The notes under the pieces were generated by a model. That model saw nothing but the letters and a program-made list of their open reading frames with translations. It was not told the DNA's origin and did no database searches. 14,061 nucleotides of DNA from Tieghemiomyces parasiticus (Eukaryota > Kickxellomycota > Dimargaritomycetes > Dimargaritales > Dimargaritaceae), in contig JANBPT010001120.1 in the NCBI GenBank assembly GCA_027575765.1, forward strand, positions 1 through 14,061, in the 5' to 3' direction. This document shows, piece by piece, positions 9,641 to 14,061 of the stretch (positions are counted from its first letter, which is position 1; the number at the start of each line of letters is the position of its first letter). The position numbers and the translations under genes are program-made.

Positions 9641-10270
9641 ATAGTCTCCACTCCCCCCGAGTCCTCCATCCCCCAGCCTTGTAAAGCACGCCCTGCCTTC
9701 CACCCGATGTAACCCAAACTCCCGCGCTTGCCTCCTTCCTCCACCCCTTCACTAATACTGCTGGGCACTGGACCCGGCCGCCAAGACCTCCTTCTACCTA
9801 CTAGCATCATGTCCCATTGTGAGGGGCCTATTCTTTACTGCCCGCCAAGCTAGTCCATAGCGCTCGGCCGCCTCTCCTTTCACTCTCCACCCTGCTGCTG
9901 CCAATCTCTCCTCAAGTCTGCACTTTACCATTTAAATCGGCCTTCCTTACCATTTAGCTTCCACGGTTCCTAGACACTCTCTAAATCTCTGACCATTCCC
10001 CCTTCATGCCCAATTTGATTATTGCGAGCTCCCCACCATGTGCCGGTCAGTAGGTAATCTGCGCACCGCTCTCCCTTGACACCATCCTCTCCATCCCTGT
10101 ACTTTTATTGTGCGTACCATCCACTTCCTCTCATTTCCCCGGCCTCAAGCCATCCACACCTCTTCAGTAGTAAGTGTTGGACCACCCCATCTTGCGCAAT
10201 GCCAAGTTCTTGGCTATGCAACCCCTATTTTCATAATTTTGCCTCCCCCTCCTCCCCCATCCCCGCCTGT
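9641..10270. other. pyrimidine-rich block, possible orphan promoter/leader
   Basis: Over some 630 bases the forward strand is dominated by C and T (CTCC, CTTCC, CCATC), resembling the leaders before ERG25 and cytochrome b5. There is no matching gene body to its right, where the copia relic begins. An ATG in good context (CACCATG, 10038) opens only 14 codons. The sequence TTACCATTTA occurs twice (about 9925 and 9948). I cannot assign a function. Confidence 0.35.
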
Positions 10271-10292
10271 GCATGACCCCTTGTTGGATTAT

Positions 10293-12111
10293 ATGCATGC
10301 GCGGATTGCAGTGAGTGTTGCAGCGCACACTCTCCCCGGATTAGATCTATATGACCGCTGCCTCAATCATGTGGTCCATCATTTCCCCCACTCTGCCTGA
10401 TTGATTCAAAAAGCACCACCCCGGGATACCAGGTCTCAAGAGCCATCAATGCAGGTTGAGGCGTATACAAGCAGAACACCAGTACCTTGGATGCATACAG
10501 GGGCTGTATGGCCCCATTGTATCCACATGCCAGTTGTAGGTGCTTATTAGAGCATATGATTTGAAACCAAGCATATGGCCAGAAGCCCCCCCCGCTCAAT
10601 CTCACTACTGGGACATATATAACGGACTGTATTCCTTTATCTCAAGCTGCTTTGGAGGGCATACTTCCTTCCTGACCACCCATGGCCAATTTACCTTCAC
10701 CCTAATGATGAGTTTTTCAAGAACAACTATAGTCAATACTTTTTTTTACCACTCTGCCCTTCTGCAACCCTACCACACTACTTTGGCCAAATATCTTCCT
10801 TACCACTAAATTGGTTCACAGCTCCAACTCCATAAGTGCCACCTACCCATGTGATAGCACCAGCCACTGCATCACCACCTAGCCCTCCACCCTTCATTCA
10901 CTTGATAGTTGTTACTTCATATGCCAACTAAACAACCTCCTAGGTGTGGTGAAAAATGGGACGCCAAACGTCCTGTCCAATTAATATCATATTACCCCTA
11001 CTATTCGTTTCATTATTGCGCCTTATTGACCATACACCCTCTAATGTTAGGATGCGTGAGAAATGCACGCCAGGCATGTACTTTCCGCACTCCGGGAGAC
11101 GCCCTTCTGACCTGGACATTTATACAAAAATTTTATTATCAACAAAATCTTACTTGTCAAGAACCGGGTGTTGTTTTGGGTATCATTCCCCTATAAAAAG
11201 CTGGTTGGCCAAGCCCAAGAAATAAAGGACAAGTCCAGATTTCAGTTATTTAAGGAATACATTCGAATTAGTCTTCACCACCTTACCACCTGATATCAAA
11301 GTGTTGCCCGTGTGCGTCTTCAAACCCGTCATCATCCTCCACTGAAAAGGTGCCCATGTGCATTTATTCATTATTGTTATCCGCTATTACTCCTCTTACG
11401 CAAAAATCTGTAAACCCATAAAAACGAAATATCCTCTACCCCTTACTTTACCCCTCCCCTCAGCCGTTTTCCTTACTCATTTTGTTGTATTCAGAAACCC
11501 CTATAAACCCAAAAATGCCCTACTCAACCAATAACCCGCTTGCTTGTCACCTGGACACCAACCCCCTCTCTTACCCAAACACAACAAATCCAGGCCAGTC
11601 AGACCCACTCCTCGTCAGCCACCTGGTGGAGCTTGTAGTGCAGAATATTCTTCCTATTTGGGGCCACAAATTGACCTTTGGGGTAAGGCACCAATGCAGG
11701 AGGGTGTGGTACAGAACTGAAGTAGTGGCATAGTAACCTAACACGTGGAAGGACCAGCTTAGCAGCAACGTCAAGTTGGAGATCTTTTACATAGAGGATG
11801 AATTATCCTACATTCACAAACCCACCATCCACCCACTGGGTTCACTAGCCCGTGTCACTCAGGTTGAGGACCACTTTGACATGGAGTTCCGCAACCCACC
11901 ATCCAGCTTCTCCACCCAAAAGCCGCACCTGGGCCGCTTCCTTAACCACCACCACGAGTCCAACATGCCCAGCAAGATGTGTATATTTGTATTTTGGGAG
12001 GTTGATTGCCCCCGCCTTCCCAAGGTCATTTGATTCCGTCGCAAGGAAACTCTCTGGGCCATCAGGTCTAAACTTGAGAGCTTCCATCAATATCCGCGGG
12101 TCTGTCAGCAT
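10293..12111 (-). mobile_element. Ty1/copia-type retrotransposon relic, gag to pre-integrase part only
   Basis: Read on the minus strand, several decayed copia landmarks occur in the proper order and at proper distances, though in different frames. Near 11850-11910 lies a gag N-terminal-like LLGG...KVVLNLSDTG segment. At 11074-11124 is a damaged zinc knuckle, KCPGQKGVSRS...C. At 10847-10879 is a protease trace in which a broken Asp-Ser-Gly-Ala is followed by YHM. At 10375-10500 comes the pre-integrase region, LYASK...ALETW (the W-H-R-R-L-G-H site, now WYPG) followed by FESIRQ. At 10293-10322 is its C-x3-C-x2-RMH cysteine motif. Protease to ETW is about 148 codons, and ETW to the cysteine motif is about 36, both normal for copia. 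The integrase core, reverse transcriptase and RNase H are not visible to the left, and I could not define LTRs. No open frame survives. The single motifs are weak; the case rests on their order. Confidence 0.55.
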
Positions 12112-13320
12112 GGGCCAATTCAGTCCGCAGGATCACCAGCACACCATTAGCTAGGCTGCTAAGCCTCGACATGGCCATGTTTTTTCCATCAGGTTGCTTG
12201 TTGGGTATTCTCCCACACACCCCTCTCAGTCGCTTAGCTTTATCCGCCTAAAATTCCCTCCCCTCTTCCTGTTGTCAATACGTCTATCTATTTGACGCCC
12301 TTACGCGGTTCATTTGGGCGCTCTAGCCCTGAATACCATTTTCCATAATTGATTTCTATTTTACGACTGTGCACTCTCTTTGTGTGGCCATGCACAATAC
12401 TACACATGGTGATGCCTGAGGCTGTCCCCATAGCCCTCGCACCCTCGACCCCTTTTTCATCAACCAAGATATCTGTCTGCTATGTTCAATCGCATCTCTC
12501 TGAAAGATTATTTTATGTAGTGGTGTGACTCGAGTGGTTTGCAGTAAATAAATATACTACAGCGTGTACCTATGCCAACAGCCTAGCCTGCTGTGGACCT
12601 TGATAGTTGTGCCGTCATTACTCAGAATAAGGTGGCTTTCCTACCCGTCACACGCGGCGGGTCCCTCCCGCCTCGCGTCTAAGGGAGTAACCAGAAGCCG
12701 TCTAAGGGGAGATCTGTGTACGGCTCAACCCCTCAGAGGTTTCACTTCGCTGCTTTCGGTGCGCTTTCTCTCTATTTCGTAGTTCTAGACCCCTCCCCTA
12801 TGGCTACATCGAATTGAGCTGGTGCGATATGTGCAGGTTGCCGGGCTGCTGGGCTGCTGAGGCGAGACAATAAGGGTGCGGAGAGGGGGGACAGGGGAGG
12901 TGAACAGAGAGTTTCACATCATCCGGATTACGTTTTCCTCTCCCTATATACTAAGGGTTTCGGATATGGGTGCCTCGGTTTGTACCAGGGTGCTGTGGTT
13001 CCATGCGGTTACACCGAAACGAGGCGCACGGATAATATCGCCGCGGCAAGCCTGGTGTATGAGACACCCAAGGCAGGTACTGGAAGTCGTATGTATGTTA
13101 TATTACATTTGACACCTTCTGTCGCACATCCCTCCTTTTTTTGGGGGGATGCCTTCCGCTGGTACATCCATTTCGCACATGGTCCTGTTTTGGCAACAGT
13201 TCTTCCTTAATCCCGCTCATCATTAAGAACGTTCTTTACTATTACTTAACCATTGCACTTTATCATTTGATTGAACCCTAGACTCTATCCTCAAATAGCG
13301 CCAGGTAGGCTTGACGGTCA
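12112..13320. other. intergenic spacer, no gene seen
   Basis: No supportable gene. Open frames are at most 78 codons, overlap one another and have no recognisable motifs. LTR sequence of the copia relic might lie in the left part, but no terminal repeat could be matched. The GGGCTGCT unit occurs twice in tandem near 12845. A T7-G6 junction lies at 13136-13148. The right end should be the distal promoter of the kinase gene. Confidence 0.5.
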
Positions 13321-13328
13321 TATATATT
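13321..13328 (+). promoter_or_regulatory. candidate TATA box of the lipid kinase gene
   Basis: TATATATT, 214 bases before the ATG at 13535. This is the same distance as from the TATATA element to the ERG25 ATG. The stretch between it and the ATG is again C/T-rich. Another TATATA-like site at about 12944 is further away and less likely. Confidence 0.4.
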
Positions 13329-13534
13329 CACATTCGTACTCACGCCGAGCTTACTTGAAGAACGCCCCCTCCTCCTGGCCACTCCCGAGAATGACCGTTG
13401 GGCGGCTGAAGCCTGTAGGGCCCCTTGCATTCTCCCGTGATCATATCCATTGCGCCAATATACGACCATTAACACGACACCTTTTACTATCCCTGCACCC
13501 CGGCCCACCCCCCCCCTTTCCCGTGACCAGCACC

Positions 13535-14061
13535 ATGGTAAATATACTCCCAACGCTTACTCGGCGTAACTCGAACTCGACGAGCTTCAGTTTTAGGACG
13601 CGCCGAAACACGGCAGCCTCCACTCGCACCGAGATACGTACACCCGAACTGCAAAACGCCGGATTCCGGGCCTACGCCGACAGTCCGATTCCGGACACGA
13701 GCGACCCAGGCAGCCCCGGGAAGGCGTCACATCCGATCGTCCAAACCGAGCTCGCCTCCGTTATCCCCGGGGTGTCGGCGTGCGACGAACGCCTCCTCCT
13801 GCTCTCAGGGATGCAGCCCTACATTTATGTAATCATTTTCATCAACCCCTACTCCGGAGGCCAGATGGGCAAGGAACTACTCAAGCTACGGTTTCAACAC
13901 TTCCGTCTGCGCGAAAACAGCCGTGTCCAAATCCAATGGTACAATCTCTTCGACGCTGAAGACAAGGCCCGCGGCCTCGACTATCTCCAGTGGGTCCTCA
14001 CCGCCAAGGAGTCCGTCAACAGCCTGTTACGTAACGCTGGCCGCAAGACCATCGAGATATA
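13535..14061 (+). CDS. diacylglycerol kinase-type lipid kinase, N-terminal part (runs off the window)
   Basis: The frame opens at an ATG in strong context (CACCATGG) and continues for 175 codons to the window edge. Residues 1-80 are Ser/Thr/Arg-rich and look disordered, with an Arg-rich start (TRRNSNSTSFSFRTRR) that could be a mitochondrial presequence or just basic. From about residue 94 a beta-strand-like segment leads into IIFINPYSGGQMG (100-112), the phi-NP-x-SGG motif that opens the diacylglycerol kinase catalytic domain. The Ser-Gly-Gly form fits diacylglycerol kinases better than sphingosine kinases. The following WYNLFDAEDKARGLDYL fits the next strand and helix of this fold. The GGDGT nucleotide-binding motif should come just after the window end and is not visible. 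The expected activity is ATP-dependent phosphorylation of diacylglycerol to phosphatidic acid; ceramide or other lipid substrates remain possible. An upstream exon cannot be excluded because the frame stays open before the ATG. Confidence 0.8.
   Translation, partial: MVNILPTLTRRNSNSTSFSFRTRRNTAASTRTEIRTPELQNAGFRAYADSPIPDTSDPGSPGKASHPIVQTELASVIPGVSACDERLLLLSGMQPYIYVIIFINPYSGGQMGKELLKLRFQHFRLRENSRVQIQWYNLFDAEDKARGLDYLQWVLTAKESVNSLLRNAGRKTIEI

Noticed and set aside
10600..10770. Forward-strand GGHTSFLT and FSRTT strings resembling a copia integrase core
   Set aside because: They lie on the strand opposite to the ordered copia motifs and between that relic's protease and pre-integrase traces; best explained as coincidence.
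11482..12033. Two forward open frames in the same frame (83 and 85 codons) that look like a broken gene
   Set aside because: The bias is real but is the mirror of the minus-strand copia relic. The minus strand gives motifs in retroelement order, while the forward reading matches nothing I know.
13268..13310. GGTTCAATC on the minus strand as a possible tRNA B box
   Set aside because: No matching A box or foldable acceptor stem at the right distance; no other tRNA-like sequence found on either strand.
1..14061. CRISPR array, defence cluster or secondary-metabolite cluster
   Set aside because: No regularly spaced repeats, and the sequence is eukaryotic. The recognisable genes are ordinary lipid-metabolism genes plus transposon debris.

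Overview
The window is eukaryotic and most likely fungal. It carries a sterol C-4 methyl oxidase of the ergosterol pathway. A cytochrome b5 gene is split by one intron with GTGAGT donor, a perfect TACTAAC branch site and CAG acceptor. Decayed mariner and Ty1/copia relics lie between genes. Coding exons are rich in G/C at third codon positions, while the spacers are noticeably less GC-biased and full of G or C homopolymers. An early-diverging fungus would fit the gene content and style, but the lineage cannot be fixed by eye.

Layout from left to right. Positions 1-117 are probably the last 38 codons of a forward gene entering from outside, followed by a long spacer with a strong G-quadruplex motif. 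About 1527-2830 is a dead mariner element on the minus strand: its transposase (1726-2637) is still in a single reading frame but has eight premature stops and a changed first catalytic residue. Positions 2831-4566 show no gene. A TATA box and pyrimidine-rich leader precede ERG25 (4781-5656, forward, intronless, 291 aa). About 1.6 kb of empty spacer and another pyrimidine-rich leader follow, then cytochrome b5 (7724-8350, forward, two exons, 139 aa) with an AATAAA signal at 8384. The next 5 kb has no intact gene: an empty spacer, a 630-bp pyrimidine-rich block, and a shattered minus-strand copia relic (about 10293-12111) in which gag, zinc knuckle, protease and pre-integrase traces occur in the correct order. 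The window ends inside a gene starting at 13535 (forward) that encodes a diacylglycerol-kinase-type lipid kinase.

The three recognisable genes all act in membrane lipid metabolism. ERG25 removes C-4 methyl groups from sterols in the ER and needs electrons. Tail-anchored cytochrome b5 is the known electron donor for this enzyme class, so their neighbouring same-strand placement is the most interesting biological point. The kinase would make phosphatidic acid from diacylglycerol. I found no CRISPR array, tRNA, rRNA, defence system or other clearly novel system. The rest is spacer and transposon debris.
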